DNA of 64,000 bases from Ehretia macrophylla. Taxonomy: Eukaryota; Streptophyta; Magnoliopsida; Boraginales; Ehretiaceae. A model generated the notes under the pieces. It saw only the letters and a list, made by a program, of their open reading frames with translations. It was not told the DNA's origin and did no database searches. The translations under genes and the position numbers were made by a program. Positions 25,797 to 39,432 of this stretch are shown here, piece by piece. Positions within the stretch are counted from its first letter, which is position 1. Each line of letters opens with the position of its first letter. Where the stretch lies: NCBI GenBank assembly GCA_037974665.1, contig CM075777.1, positions 14,159,001-14,223,000 on the forward strand, written 5' to 3'.

Positions 25797-26014
25797 CAAG
25801 GGCGGAGCTACCAGCCCCGGCCCTGACCCCGACCCCGACCCCGACCCCCCTAATATTTTTTTTTCAAAAAAAATTTATGTAATATCGTTAAAAAAATCTA
25901 TGTACTATATTTAAAAATAAGTTAACGACTCCTCTTATTTTTTTTTTCTCTTATCATGAGTATTCTTATTTGAATTTTGGTTAAATCAATTTTAAAATTT
26001 TGACTCCGCCCTTG
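25797..26014. mobile_element. Short hAT-like MITE with CAAGGGCGGAGC ends
   Basis: The left end is CAAGGGCGGAGC and the right end reads ACTCCGCCCTTG, a near-perfect inverted pair. A GACCCC microsatellite is near the left end. The 8-bp flanks do not match, so the target duplication is lost or the ends were altered. Confidence 0.6.
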
Positions 26015-27640
26015 AATTCTATAAAATTAGATAACAAAATTTGGGTAGTAGTTATTTTTATAGAAAATTTTGGGATTTTGTGATAAATTAATCTTTGAGA
26101 CATTTGGCATTCACCTTTGTTAATAATTATGTGTTGCATTTTGTTCTCTTTCTGCTTTTTCTTTATTTGTTTTCATTTTTTTGGGAGGTTTGTTCGATTT
26201 TATTTGGTTTTCTCCATATTGTTTTTAGTCTCTCGTGGCATTAGTTTTCCACACGATATTACCCAAGTAGTGCTAAAATTACTCTTGTTTTTTTTTATAT
26301 ATATTTTTTAAATTTTTGTGGCATACGTACATTGAATTTTTCTGATTTTTGTATTATTTCATGTACTTTATGTTAGTCAAATTTTTAATGATTGTAATGA
26401 TGATTAACAACATTGGGAGCTTTAGGATTATTCGAATAGAAATTTGAAATGTTCAAAATTTTATTATAATAAGGGACAACAATGCAGGGCGCCATTGGCC
26501 ATTTCATCTAGTGAATGTAATTCTCGTTGTAGGTGCGAGAGGTCTCGAGAGACCAATTCTTGATGTGAACAATATTTTAAGTGATCATGTAAATTGACTT
26601 AAACCTCTCTAAAATATAAAGTTTACAAAAAACTAATTAATATGGAATGAGATACCAGAATAACATAAAACACACACTTAAACTCGATCAATTAATCCAA
26701 CTAATGGAACACAAACAAATAATTGATTTCTTTAATATAATAATGTTATCAAGAAAATCAATGATAATGAAGTGATAATATAATTATTTGATCTTTACAT
26801 TTGATGGTCTAGATTATTTTATCATAACTTCAGTTTACTATAATTGATTTTTCTAATAACGTAACAACATTGCAAAGGAATACAAATCCATAATCAATTG
26901 CCTCATGTAAAAATATCACAAACAAAATCTAACAATACACCAACTGTTGAAAATTATATAGAAAGTAAAAGGAAAAAGAAAGAAAAGAAAAAAAAAAAAA
27001 AAAAAAACTTTGTATGATGGTGGTGTCCACTAGTCCAACAAAGGTACTATACTCTGATACCGGATAAATGATTAAAAAACGAGTGATCTCCAAAAATTTC
27101 CACTTAAGATCGTCATTGTTAAAGAGTAAAACTTGCCCTACACTACAAAAACCCCTCTATTAAGTGCAAGTTTGGAGCACCAACATGATGTTTATTAATA
27201 ACTTAAGATTCTACTTGGGTATACTTTCAAAGGTTTTCTTATCATAATTCTCGCAAAAATGTGATTGTTATTAGTGTTTGAATAAGAAAAATAATAGAAA
27301 CAAATCAACACTTCGAGAAAGTAAAATTGATACACAATAATTGAAGTTGGAAGAAAGCAATACCAAAAAAAAAAGAAAGAGAAAAAAATATAAGAGTGAC
27401 AATTAGAGACTAATAATTTCTATTTATATATATTAATATCTCATTTTACAAGTTAGAAGAACCTATTTATAGAAAACGAATATTTGTTCTACTGAAACGT
27501 ATCCATACTTTTATGTATAACTATTACCTTTTCTAAAACTCTTTATAGTTTTCAGAATTTGTTTGGACTTGATATCTAGGTCTAAACCCAACCCTAACTT
27601 ATGAAAGCTGAAAAATCATGAACTAGGCAAAATAAATCCA
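26015..27640. other. Intergenic, no gene seen
   Basis: AT-rich. ACTCTGATACC at about 27050 could be the reverse of an initiator-Met primer-binding site, but I found no convincing LTR beside it. Confidence 0.4.
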
Positions 27641-27659
27641 TTACACGAACAACACTTTT

Positions 27660-27900
27660 TAATCCTCACTCTTAAATAATTCTTTTTTTTTTTCAAAAAA
27701 TATGCCTTATTAAAACTTTACTAACAAAAAAAAAACTTAGTAAGACAAAAGTCTTAATAAAAGATAAAAACTAAAATATGTTTATTATACACTTGTCAAA
27801 ATGCCTCATTTAAAATTCTCGTTAAGAAAAGCCAATGGAATAAATCCTATGCGAAATAAAAAAAAGAGTAGAGAGATCAATGCCAAAGCAATGAAATCGG
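27660..27900 (-). repeat. Probable copia 3' end remnant
   Basis: The order of words ATGCCTTATTAAAAC, GCCTCATTTAAAA, AAGCCAATGGAATAAATCC and GCGAAATAAAAAAAAGAGTA parallels 49085-49260, next to the polypurine tract of the large copia element. I therefore read this as the 3' untranslated end of another minus-strand copia element. No LTR border is certain. Confidence 0.45.
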
Positions 27901-29424
27901 CGAGTCCATGTAAAATAAACACATTATCACGACTCGCTATCTTGCTTTAATTACATACATCGTTGCGAATCCTGATCTTCTCTAAACTGGCTTTTCTGTT
28001 AGGTTTCTACCAAGAAAGACTTGGAAATGTCCAAAAGGCAAATCCCACGTATCACCATATAGTGACACGTGTAACCCATACCGATGGCCGTCATCTAGAA
28101 ATATTTTTCCCAAGGGAAATACTACCCAAAATCTAAGGTACTAGCCATCAATGTCTATAGTATATACTAATTTTGGCTCAATCGTTGATTTGACCGACGG
28201 AAAGCATAAAAAAAAAAAAAGTTGACTACAACTTACCTACTTGCCTCCTACTTTAGGCTTTTCCCCCATAGAGGTGGGGGTGTTCTTAAGCGGCTCAATT
28301 GGTATAGGTGTAAACCTAACTCTGCCCCACCCGAACTCAAAGAGTATCCCCCATGGTAGGCACCAGTGGGAGCGAAAACATACTAATCACACTAGGGGTA
28401 AGGCCTTAGCTTTTGCATATGCTATTATCTCACCCCCAAATTTCGGCTACTACCAGCATAGGAAATGAAAAATGCTTATATAAATACGACATATATGTTC
28501 ACATTAAAGGGAAACTACCCATTCCAACGGTTGAGTATAGAAATGAGGACATTAGATGCTTCTCAGACGACAAACATCACATTCAGCAGCTCACAGCATC
28601 GAGGGCAAATGCCTTTCAAACCATCCTAATTACCTTCATCCGATTCATTTTCCCATGTGTTAAGATCCTACTAATCAGATCGCTTTTGTTTCCAGTAACA
28701 GGGAGGTTGTTTGCTGTGAGGTAGTACTTCAGCTCTGCCACTGTTAAGTCCTTCAACTGCAAAACATAGAAAGTGGAAACAGTAAAATACAATTGACTAT
28801 CATCGCTTGTCAAAGTCAAGGTTCGAATACCCCACCAGTAATCATCAACTACTTCAATTTGCAATGTACTACAATTAGGAGCACCCGAATATTAATAGCC
28901 CGGTCAATAGTCGACATTATTTTTCTATTTCATTTTCTACGGATGAATGGTGACAATGAAAGGGAGTACGAGTGTAACTTTTTATGTGCTAGGCCTCTAG
29001 ACCAAATAGAGAAGCAGTTTAAAGAAAACCAGGAGACCTCCAATTTCATCTGTCCATATTGACTTCCCTAATTTTCCAATTTCCGGAAATACCATCATTC
29101 TACCAATATTATGATACATTTTCTAGGAAAATAGTTTTCCGATACCAGACAGGCAAAATTTTCTCGAGAAAATTGCTGCAGGGTACAGTTTTGGAATATG
29201 ATATTAATCTCAGGACTTCCATCTGAAAGTTTATGACAAGAATGCAGCCGGAAAAAAAAAAAAAAAAAGCAGGAGGCACCAAAGTTACCTTTCCAGTATC
29301 TGCAAGTTCAGGCCAGTCATAGTTTGTGTACTCCTTAATGGCATTTTCAGCAATCGCTTTCCTTTTCCTTGAGGCGTCACTTACTTTTTCACTGGAAGCT
29401 ATTTCATCCTCATAGTTTTCTCCA

Positions 29425-29450
29425 TAGATGGAAAAACTTGGAAATCTTCC
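29425..29450 (-). other. KU70: Frameshift in exon 18 of KU70
   Basis: Before this point the frame gives RPGIVKALEDF; after it SIYGENYEDE, a different frame with clear Ku70 character. The exon lengths sum to 3n+2, which agrees with a net gain of two bases (or loss of one) at the CCAAGTTTTTCC stretch. Confidence 0.75.
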
Positions 29451-30770
29451 AGTGCTTTGACAATACCCGGCCTTTATACAACATACCAAAAGAGAGATGA
29501 ATCTTCTTGATAAAGGAAAAGGCTATAAAGAAAATGAAAACAGAGATCAGTGATTAAAATGGAAAACAACAGAGCAATCCCCATACCTGGCCATGCCTTC
29601 TTCATCAAGAACAGTTTCATCTTTGATATCAGGCATCTCATCTTCATCCAGTGCCAGAGCCTGTACAACGGCATAGTGTCTCTGTAGAGCTGCAAAAAGA
29701 ATTGCTTCAATGTCATAAACCATAGGATGTTACACTTTGGCATATTTGCTTTCCAAAATTGAAAAAAAAGGAAATTAGAGAGGTTTATAAGCAAAAAACA
29801 CTATCTATACATTCTAATATTCTCTGTGATATTGCCCGTTTAGGTGCCAATTGGAAAATGACATAAATGACATGAAAATCCATACGTCTCTTGCTGTTGC
29901 AAGCCTTTTCCTTCATGTGGTTACTTGTTTGGAAAACACCCTTATCTTTACAGCTGTCTTGCACTGTGTAGCATTTTACATTTCCATTCTTTTGCATATC
30001 TTATTTTTGATTATAGTCTTCTTTCATTGCCTGCATCTTTGTTCCCCTTCACACTTTCTAGTAGTTCTCATTAATTTCAGTTCTTGTTTTTCTGTATGAT
30101 GTCCCTTGCTCCCTCCCCCTTACAGGTATGATTTGCTTTCTCCTTGACGCTCTAGGTTCATCATGTCCAATAAGATAAAGAGTTTCAATCCAATACATGT
30201 CAGAGTGATATTAAATCCCTTATGTCCAACCTTAGTTTTGTAAATTTCCATTATCCTGAAACTGGATTGAAAAAACAGACGCAGACGCCCACAGCTCTCC
30301 AGTACCTTCAAATTGATATTATCAGATCCTCCTTTCCCTACAGTTGTTTCCTTGCTCCTACATCAGGAGTTTTCAGCCTAAGGTATGAGATTTAGCTATC
30401 CTCTAGTTTACTTTTTCATCTTTAACGACAATCCAAGCACCCCACTATGCAGATAACAAAGATTTGACTCCTTTGTAAACATACTGGCAGCATTCTTCCA
30501 AGCCAGAAACAAAATAAGGCAACAATATTTTCCTATCAAAATGTTTTCGTACATTATCAAGTTTGCGAAAGAAATGTAGAGATTTACCAGGATTAGAAAA
30601 TTGGCATACTGAAAAATCTTTTAAGTCAATGCATCTTACTAAAGCAGACGCTTTCTTGACTTGATCATCAGCTGCATGAGGTACATTGGTATCTGCATGA
30701 AGCTGCAAGACACAGCCAAGTTCTTTAATGCTGTGTCGTATTATGAAATTTCAATTGACATAGTCACATC

Positions 30771-30776
30771 ACTTGC
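30771..30776 (-). other. KU70: GC-type splice donor of KU70 intron 15
   Basis: The exon ends GAAGAG and the intron begins GCAAGT, with an ordinary TTGCAG acceptor at 30703-30708. AG|GCAAGT is the known consensus of the minor GC-AG class, and the phase joins correctly. Confidence 0.8.
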
Positions 30777-33356
30777 CTCTTCAATGTGTCTGATGTCATC
30801 TGAATATGGTAGGTATATCATATGCATACCTGGTGGCTCAACCTGACCACTACTATTGATTATCTCATCCTGCAGTTTAACAAGACAAGATATAATATGA
30901 TCAACGGGCATAGATAACATGACAAGAATAAATAAGAGACAAAATGGTATAATGATTAAAAACATGCTTTGTCATGGACTTGCTGCTCCAAGGAACAGAA
31001 AATTGTGTCTTCTTGAATGTTGTTGCATGAGTAAAACCATTTCATTTGCCAGCTCACTGATTGGATGGGATTTACAGAAACATAGAGAGAAGTACATAAC
31101 AATGTAGCAACAGCCTTGGGAGAAATTACTGTTCAAGGTAGGGATTCGATTTTTTCCTCACTTATTCTTACTTTCCGCTTTTTATTACACTTATCCACAT
31201 TAAGTGCAGACTGTTCTTTTCATGATAAGTGAATACTCTCTCCACAGCAAACCAAATGTTTCGACATGATTTAGCACAATGTTTAATGTGGGAGTTGAGA
31301 ACAACTATTATCAGTTTGAGAAAAGTGAGTTGAAAACAAGGCCACAAGTGGCTTTTTTAGTCCTCAAACAACTGAACCGAGATAATTGGGCCAAAATATG
31401 ATATTTCAAATATTTTCTCGTTTAAAGGGATGGTAAATGTATATATATAAAATTCCTCCAGTTCGTTAAGCTGACTCAATTTACATTTTCCTTGTACCTG
31501 CTCATTGCTCTCCTTTTTCTAACTCTTTTGCTGTATCCAGATAGATGAATGAAGACAGAGGAGGAATGTAACTTATTCACAGACTTAGCAGTTGTTTTAT
31601 CTCAAGCCAGAATTTGTTGTGAATTTTGGACCTAAGTAATGAAGGACACATGCTCCAACATCATTAAACTGCTATTATAGAACTTAGCCATTTAACCAAA
31701 GGTGGTGATCCAAAAACATGCAACACCAAAAGCACATGTAGAATACCGTAAGTGCTTTGCAGTTTATTCCCTGTACATGTATGAGCTTCCGAACTTAAAG
31801 AGAAGAAACTGCAACTTCAAAAAATTACAGGGGTATTTGATGGACTTCATACACCTAAAAGCATTTCACCTTTGATTACCTCTATGGGGCAGAGAAAGAA
31901 TTACCAAGCACTTGAGGCACACTTGTGAGATTTCAAAAAATTTTAAACCAAAATTTCCCTAATCTGAATCATGTATGATATACTAGCTAACAGCACCAGT
32001 TCAGATAAGTTCTTAATAATGCACTTATTCAGACAATTATAAGAGAAAGCAATAAAGGTACATATGAGAACGACATCATAAGAGATGAAACAGAAAATGC
32101 CGAAATATAAACCAGTACAATCATCTGCAAGCTGTTACAAGAGTATTCTTTTACTGTGTCAAAGAAATACATTCTGAAGACTAGATTGGGTAGAAGATGG
32201 TATGTAAAATGCAATCCCATGATCAAACTTCTTGACTTTCCCCAAGATGCTTTAGAAACTTTATGGACTTACTGAAATGAATTCTTACTTGTGCGACAAG
32301 TGCAACTAATTGTGGATGAGTTGAGCTCCCATAGAATGCAACTGCAAAACTGCAGAGAGAAAGGGAAAAACAAAAAGGAATAGATATAAATCTGCATTTA
32401 AGTGCTATTTTCTAACTACAAAGGTGTGCGATTGGTGGTAAGAATTTCTGATTTTATATGCAAATGAACTAGAGATAAGATCCAAATTTATTTGTTACGC
32501 ATACTCAAAAAGAAATAGCGAAATTCTTGGGTTCAGAAACCACACATTTGTCTGGCAAACATACAATTTTCCAATATGTAGATAGAAAATAGTGGGGTTA
32601 AAGGAATATGGTAGAACGAAAGAAAGTAGGAAACGAAAGAATGATTGAAATCTGTCCCAAATTGATAACATTTTTTCCAGGAGAAAAACAAATCATCCCA
32701 AGACGTGTAGCAAATAACAGGTCACAGCAGCTTTCTCCTCTTACCTCAAATAGGGAAGAAGAACAGAATGCATAATCCTAGAGTCACGGAGCTAGAAATC
32801 AACTGCTCTTTCGTTCAAATCATCATCAACAAAACTTATTTCATGCATTTTAGCTGACTAAATAATGGGATGGCCAAGAAGAAAATAAGATAGGAGAAAG
32901 AGAGATTCAATGCGAACAAAAAGATCCAGGAGGCAGAAATTCCATCCCACAGTGACGAATTACAATAGATATTGAGATGAAGCACCATTAGTTAGTTTTG
33001 AATTGCTTTTGTGATGTCAAGAAAACTGTATTGGGGTAGAATATTCATATGTGCACTTTTTTGGGTCTTCTGCTATTACATTAGTATACAGTGTACATAA
33101 TTATTAAATGGATAGCACCTCCTCGGAAGTTTTTTAGTATATACAAATACAATATATTATACTCTATAACACATTATAAATATTCTATTTTACACGTCTA
33201 GGCAGGCACACACATGTATATGTATATAAAGCTGTCCAGTAGTAAATTGTAAAATAGTTACTTAAGTAGGACACTGGAACGAACAGAAGTATGAAAGTGA
33301 TCAGGTTTAAGAATATCAGTTAAAGAAAGAATGTTTCAAGATTACCACCGTTTCAG

Positions 33357-33359
33357 TCA
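33357..33359 (-). other. KU70: Nonsense codon in exon 13 of KU70
   Basis: Codon 18 of this exon is TGA, between ALHRSMI and LKR. A single C-to-T change from CGA would explain it. The exon borders and both phases are otherwise regular. Confidence 0.8.
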
Positions 33360-35216
33360 TATCATGGATCTATGAAGAGCAATGAAAATGCAAGTACCAC
33401 CAATTACTTCCTGCAGTAAGACCATGGTAATTGAGAAAATCTAAGCACTAGATGAAAGAAATCTTATATTAGCGCAAAATAAAGAAAAAAGGCATCAATC
33501 AATTGAAAGGGAAAAGGAATCTATCTGATCCAGAACCAAGATAAGACTGGCCCGTACAAGAAGTAAAATCTTAGTCTCAAGAAAATAATGAAGTAGCCAA
33601 TGAAACCTAGGCTGAGAGGTCAAGATTTTGGCCCTAAGCCCAGGTCTGAGGTTTGATTCTTCCCAGTTCCCACCAACAGTAATGGTATTGATCCAATTAC
33701 ATATTGGTATGCACTCCCACTCTATGTAGGTTGTTCTGTAATTATTAGTGATTAATATTCTCACCCACTACATGTAAGTCACCGAGTAATTATATGTCAA
33801 TTATCGTGTAATCATTGCCTCCCTCAGAAAAATCAAAAGAAAACGCCAAGTGAGAGAGTCTTAATTTCTACTATCCTAAGAAATCATGTACACTAAACTC
33901 ATTTGTACTTTATAATTCCAGGTATAGAGTGAAAATTTTCCAACGGGGTGTTGGTAATATTTGGAGACGACTTTCATATAATTTAAGACCTACACAGCAT
34001 GATCAGTTCTAAATAGTTTTACTAGTCAAAGAATATAAGCCACTATGTTTTCATGGAAATATAATGTCGCCCATTCGATCTAGAGTACATATGCTTGAAT
34101 TTAACCATGTCATGTATCTCGACTCACATTATTAGTTGATAAACAATCCAAGTTAGGAATAAATCTGGAAATCTTGCATGACTCTATTTATTTAATGATG
34201 AAATTGCAAGGTCATGCCATCTTATGGCCAAGATTTTACTAAATATGCTCAAACTAGTTTTTATTAAATGAAAACTAATAATTCATTTGTTCTATTGCCT
34301 AGTGCCTCCCAGCGAGTGCACTAGGATTTGTACAGTTGACTAGGCCTAAAGGTACAATTCCGTAGTCGGAATATTCATGCACGAAGAAGGGGTAAGGGGA
34401 GGAGAAAGGTGTTGATATAGTTCAAATTGGGTTTGAATTTTGATCAGTAAAACACATAATAATAGCAGGTATTACAAGTCCAAGCCCATTAATTGGGATG
34501 GAGCCCACAAGCAATTCAGAAAAGGACATAGGCATCATAAGGGATCTGCCAAGTAAAAACAAGAAAAGCAAGATAAGAAACAGCATAACCTCATCACTTG
34601 GAAAGATAAACGTTGATGGCTTTAAGTTGTCATATTCCTTTAAACAACTCAATGGCTTGAAACCTAGAAGCCGTAGATGTCCTGTTGAGACTCTTTTGAT
34701 TTCTGAAAGCTCAAAAACAGTGAACATCACATTCTCACTGCAAAATGAACCAAAAAACTATGAAATCATTACATTTGTGAAACCATTAGATGAAGTAAAT
34801 GACACAAGTTTAACTATATGACAAGCATGAATAAGAAATGCTTCTGAAGTCTTAACAACTAAAAACTTTGCTTGCTCAATGAGTCAAACGACTTTTTGGT
34901 TTTAAGTTACATCCAATGTTAATGACTAAAAATATTTTTCTAAATTATTTGAATTTCTTCTTTTTTGTTATGGAATTGGGAAGATTTATTGTAATATAGC
35001 CTTGCTAATCTTTGATCCAATTATCATGTATAAAAGCGCGGAACCACTAGATCATTGCTTTTGTTCATCTTGAATGATTACCATGGTGAATTTTGAAACC
35101 GGGCCTAGACCACATATAAGACAACTATGAGGGTGAGGAGTACCAGAAAACTAAGGATAAATACAAATCACAAACAATCCCAGATGTGCAGAAGAACATA
35201 AAATTGAAAAGATAAG

Positions 35217-35660
35217 TGTTGAAATATACATTCCTCCCACATAAAAAACTCATAAACTCCAAATCCACCATATAAGATTCTGGACTAATCCACCTAGCAC
35301 CAATTGGTTTTAGGATAGAACCCCACGATTCTTAACATGGTATCAGAGTTGTTGGTCCAGTCTTGTTCATCTTCCGTGTATGTCCCATGCGTGTTTAACC
35401 TTCCACGTGCCGGCCTTTTCACACATCGTCAACGTGCAACCCTTTACATGTGTGACCCATATCAAATTAGGTCCACGTGTGTTCAATGTTATCTTTCACG
35501 GGTGACCATCTCAAATCAGGTCAAACGTTAGAGGGAATGTTAGGACTTACACTTGTACCATATCGAAAAATCATATATTCCTAGACTACCTTATAGCATC
35601 TTAGGCTACTACTCCTAGCACCAATTGGTTTTAGGATGAAACTCCATGATTTTTTTTACA
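35217..35660 (+). mobile_element. TRIM, copy 2, inside intron 11 of KU70
   Basis: Terminal repeats are 35217-35337 and about 35538-35660; both hold AGCACCAATTGGTTTTAGGAT. TGGTATCAGAGT follows the first, a close match to the initiator-Met primer-binding site. The purine stretch GAGGGAA precedes the second. The flanks ATAAG/ACAAG agree at 4 of 5 positions. Same family as 12543-13030, in the same orientation. It lies opposite to KU70 and away from its splice sites. Confidence 0.85.
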
Positions 35661-38600
35661 ACAAGAAACAAAAAAACGCATGGACCAAGAGAAATAATAT
35701 CTAATCTAAAGAGGAGCTCCTCAACTATCAAATCAGCAGTTCATCATTGTAAAACAAAAGAAAATGCTAAACCTACTGAAATGAAAATCTGTCATTGCAA
35801 AGATGTGTGCTTTGCAGGGTTTGCAGAGCACAAGCAAAATAACTTACTTTTTGCAAGTCTGAAATCGTTTTGGAGGCTCCTGCACCAGCGCACCAGTATC
35901 CGCACATATGAAGGATCTATCAGTCTGCAAAATGATAATCAGAAATTAAGAAAGCTAATTCAAAGAGCAATCCTGGCAATCAAAAGTGACACGGTCTTCG
36001 ACATGGGAAGCTTGTTTGTGATTGTTACTTATTTATGTCATAGAGTTTTCCATAAGATTTCAGAAGAGATTAGAGGCTGCTGGTTCTTCTTTGCTTGTCT
36101 GTTGGAAGGAGGGATTTTAACATGAAAGTTAGCAGTTGCTTCATATAAATGAACAATTTTTCCATATGAAGATTATCAATATATTTTCTTAATCCATGTG
36201 AGCAGTAAAATAATAGCTTGGAGAAGTCAACCTTGAGGGACAGATTCAACAAACAACCATCCAGCCCTGATCTGGTTACACGATTCTTGTTATAAGTCAC
36301 AATCCCTTGGTGCACTTCAATAAAGTTCTTTGTACCTATCCCCTAAAGAAATTCCTTTTCTATGATAAACATCTTCTATCTCAGTTGTCATAAGTGGCTC
36401 ATTTTAGTTGTTTCCTGTTTACCTTTCACTCAAATATTAATCTAAAGTGTTGCGAGAAATCAATAAACAAAACTTGGTTAATTATTACCTTTAGAGGAAG
36501 GTTAGTAGTCAAATCAAGCCAAGTAATAGTCCCTGAAGGCCAAAGAAAAAAGAGTCATACACTGCAAACTCTGAAAAGATAAAAGACTAGCTCGCAATCA
36601 CCCGAAACAAACTTGGATTCGTCGGACGGATTAAAGCATATGTATTCACTTCTTTGGATATGCCATTTGCAATTATAAATTTAACTCTTCGAATTTTACG
36701 CTTCTTGAATATGCGCTTCCTCAGTTGCTCTTTCATATCTTCAAATCTGATATTGAAATGCATTCATATTAAAAAGTTAGAAGATATAACAACCATAAGA
36801 AATTATGCTCAAATACATGTCCACAACAACAGCCTGATCTGAAAGCAGATATAGGCCACTAGGCTAAACATTATGCAGCCTACAGGACACCAATAGCTAG
36901 TTTAAGTGCTTCAAACATCATCGCTCATAATTCTCTAAGCACTGGTATAATAAACCACTTATGCCCACAATCATTCCTAGTCAATGCTGAAAGTTCATGG
37001 GCCTTGTTCTTTATACCTTATTGCTTGAGAGGCACCTCATTGAAGTGCATCTCACCTGATTTGGTGCCTTAGGTGCGCTTTGTGCTTTTCCTAGGCACAA
37101 TTTGACACCTATGTAGATCATAAATCATAACAGGCTAGATGATTTTTAGGGGCTGTTCTAAAAAAGATATAATAAATGTAGCCAAAAACCATGTGGAAAA
37201 GAAAACAATTTCAAAAGACAACACTTTTAAGTACATTTATTTCTTTATCAAATCTTCCTTATCGGAATTGATGTTCTTTTCCATATTCTCTCTCACATTT
37301 CGAAATCAACAAACTATGTTTCGCAGATTTTGCAAACTGACTAAATGCTGAATAGTTACCTCCCCGACTATATGATAAGCAAAGTCCATGATCTCCTATG
37401 GCAAAGGGACATCATTTTGAATCAAATTTTCTACTGACTCAAAACTAGGAGTCTCTACATAGAAAATGCATACCTTTCTCCCACAAAGGACTTAAACTGA
37501 GTAAGTTCATCACCTTCCAGCCCAAGTAATTCCTACAGAAAAATAGGTAAGTAAGATATACATTCACCTCCATAAAATTATATAAATCCTTTGGCTCTAA
37601 GCTCTGTACATACAGCATAAAAAAGAGATACGTTAAATTCCTCATCTGGCCTACTTAAGGGGAGAAGTTCAATCGCAATGCCAAGATCTTGAGCATCCTG
37701 CACAGAGTTGAGAGTGCATTGCTTTCAGTTTCTTTAATGTAATATCTAACTACAAAAAATCCTATCCATATATTAAACATCTTTACTTTGGCTCGTTGCA
37801 TTGTTGTTCTCATCATATCAATTTTCGTCACTCCCTTCATGTTCCCAAAAGGATCATCTTCATTGGTGAACAAGAGAATTCTTTTATCAGTTGTTTTTGG
37901 AGACCTGAGATAATTGCATCACCATAATAAGTGGAAACTTGATAGCCTAAAGTCTAAAACTGCATCCTTAAACTCGCAGTTAAAGTGGGCAAAAGAAGAC
38001 AGAGAACACATACCCTTTACGAAGTAGTCCCTGCACAACCCAAAGAGCATTGTAAAGAGAATTATCACGAGATCCAGGAGAGATTCCGTATTGACTCCCA
38101 ATTTCTTTACTAAATGTTTCTGCATGGATGAACATCACACCCGAAGCTAAAACCTTCTATTTGGTTTATGGATTGATATTTCTTAAATTGAAGGCTTAAA
38201 TGGGAAATGTTGGCTGCAGGTTGCAGATCTTGCACCAACAACTCTCTAGGGGTGTCAAGGAAAAATATAAGACAAAATTTTTGTCTTGTAATTCAAGCAC
38301 ATGCTGTGGCAAATAATTCAACAATAGTTCTTCTCAAATGTAAGTTTCAAGCCACAATTTTAACAATTAGATGAATATAAGAAATAGATTTCTACTTACT
38401 CATTAGACTATAATTTTCCGATGTCCAAATATAATGACAATAACATAAGAATGGAGTATTCGTTTATATTTCTATCTTCAATTTTATGATTGTAGAATGA
38501 ATAACATGTCTGGACAAATGTTCCATGAGCCTCATCACTGAAATGCTAGAAAAACCAGGTCAGTAAATGGAGGTTTTGAGTTGGCTTTTGCTCCATGTGC

Positions 38601-39401
38601 CATAAAACTATTGAAAGCTTTTGCGCCCATAACCCCCATGCATCCCCTAGCATATGCCCTTAATTGACGGTGACAAGCAACATACTTTACGTAGGTAATA
38701 TGAACTGTTCTAAGCAAAAGATAGCCTCCTTCCACCATATTCATGCATAAGGTTGATCAACATCACTTCAAAATAGTAACAAGAATTCATGGAAATATAC
38801 CCTCTCCTTTCTGGGATGTTCAATTATGTATTTAATTAGGAAACTAAGGTATTTGAATTAGCTTATAGGTTGGACACAAAGGAACAAGGTTCTCTAAGAG
38901 GTCTACTTTTGCAGTTAGGCTCACTCCCTCACCCTCAATGACTGGTGCTAAGCCATTCAAAGATAACATATGAATTGCTGATAAGGAACCTTGTAAGCAA
39001 AACTTGTAAAATTCACTTAACTCCAATAATGAAAACTATTAAGCATATAGCTCTTCTTGACGATTGGTAAAGACATCATGCGAAGAAACTAGATGAATTT
39101 CTGCCTTATGACCAGGACTCCATCAAAGGGCATACTAAACCATTCAAGATCACAATTTTAAGTTACCTTCTATACAGTCAAATTCTTTAATCGACCGGGC
39201 TGTTGGCCTATCTAAATCTTCATGGTCAGCAACATTAAAAACATAAACACCATTCAAATCCTGCAGATTCTTCTTTTCTCTCTGGAAAAATAAAAAAGTG
39301 AAAATGTAAGAGGCAGTATATTACTAAAGTAAGTCATGATGATAAGAACGAGGATGATCTCATTTTTACATTAGCAGTTGCTCCACCCACCAAGACACAG
39401 A

Positions 39402-39432
<31 letters not shown>

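Noticed and set aside
27045-27070. Possible primer-binding site for a minus-strand LTR element
   Set aside because: No LTR pair or pol remnant adjoins it.
34498-34821. 107-codon plus-strand frame
   Set aside because: Antisense shadow of KU70 exon 12.
35646-36125. 159-codon plus-strand frame
   Set aside because: It is antisense to KU70 exon 11, has no family resemblance and overlaps the TRIM end.
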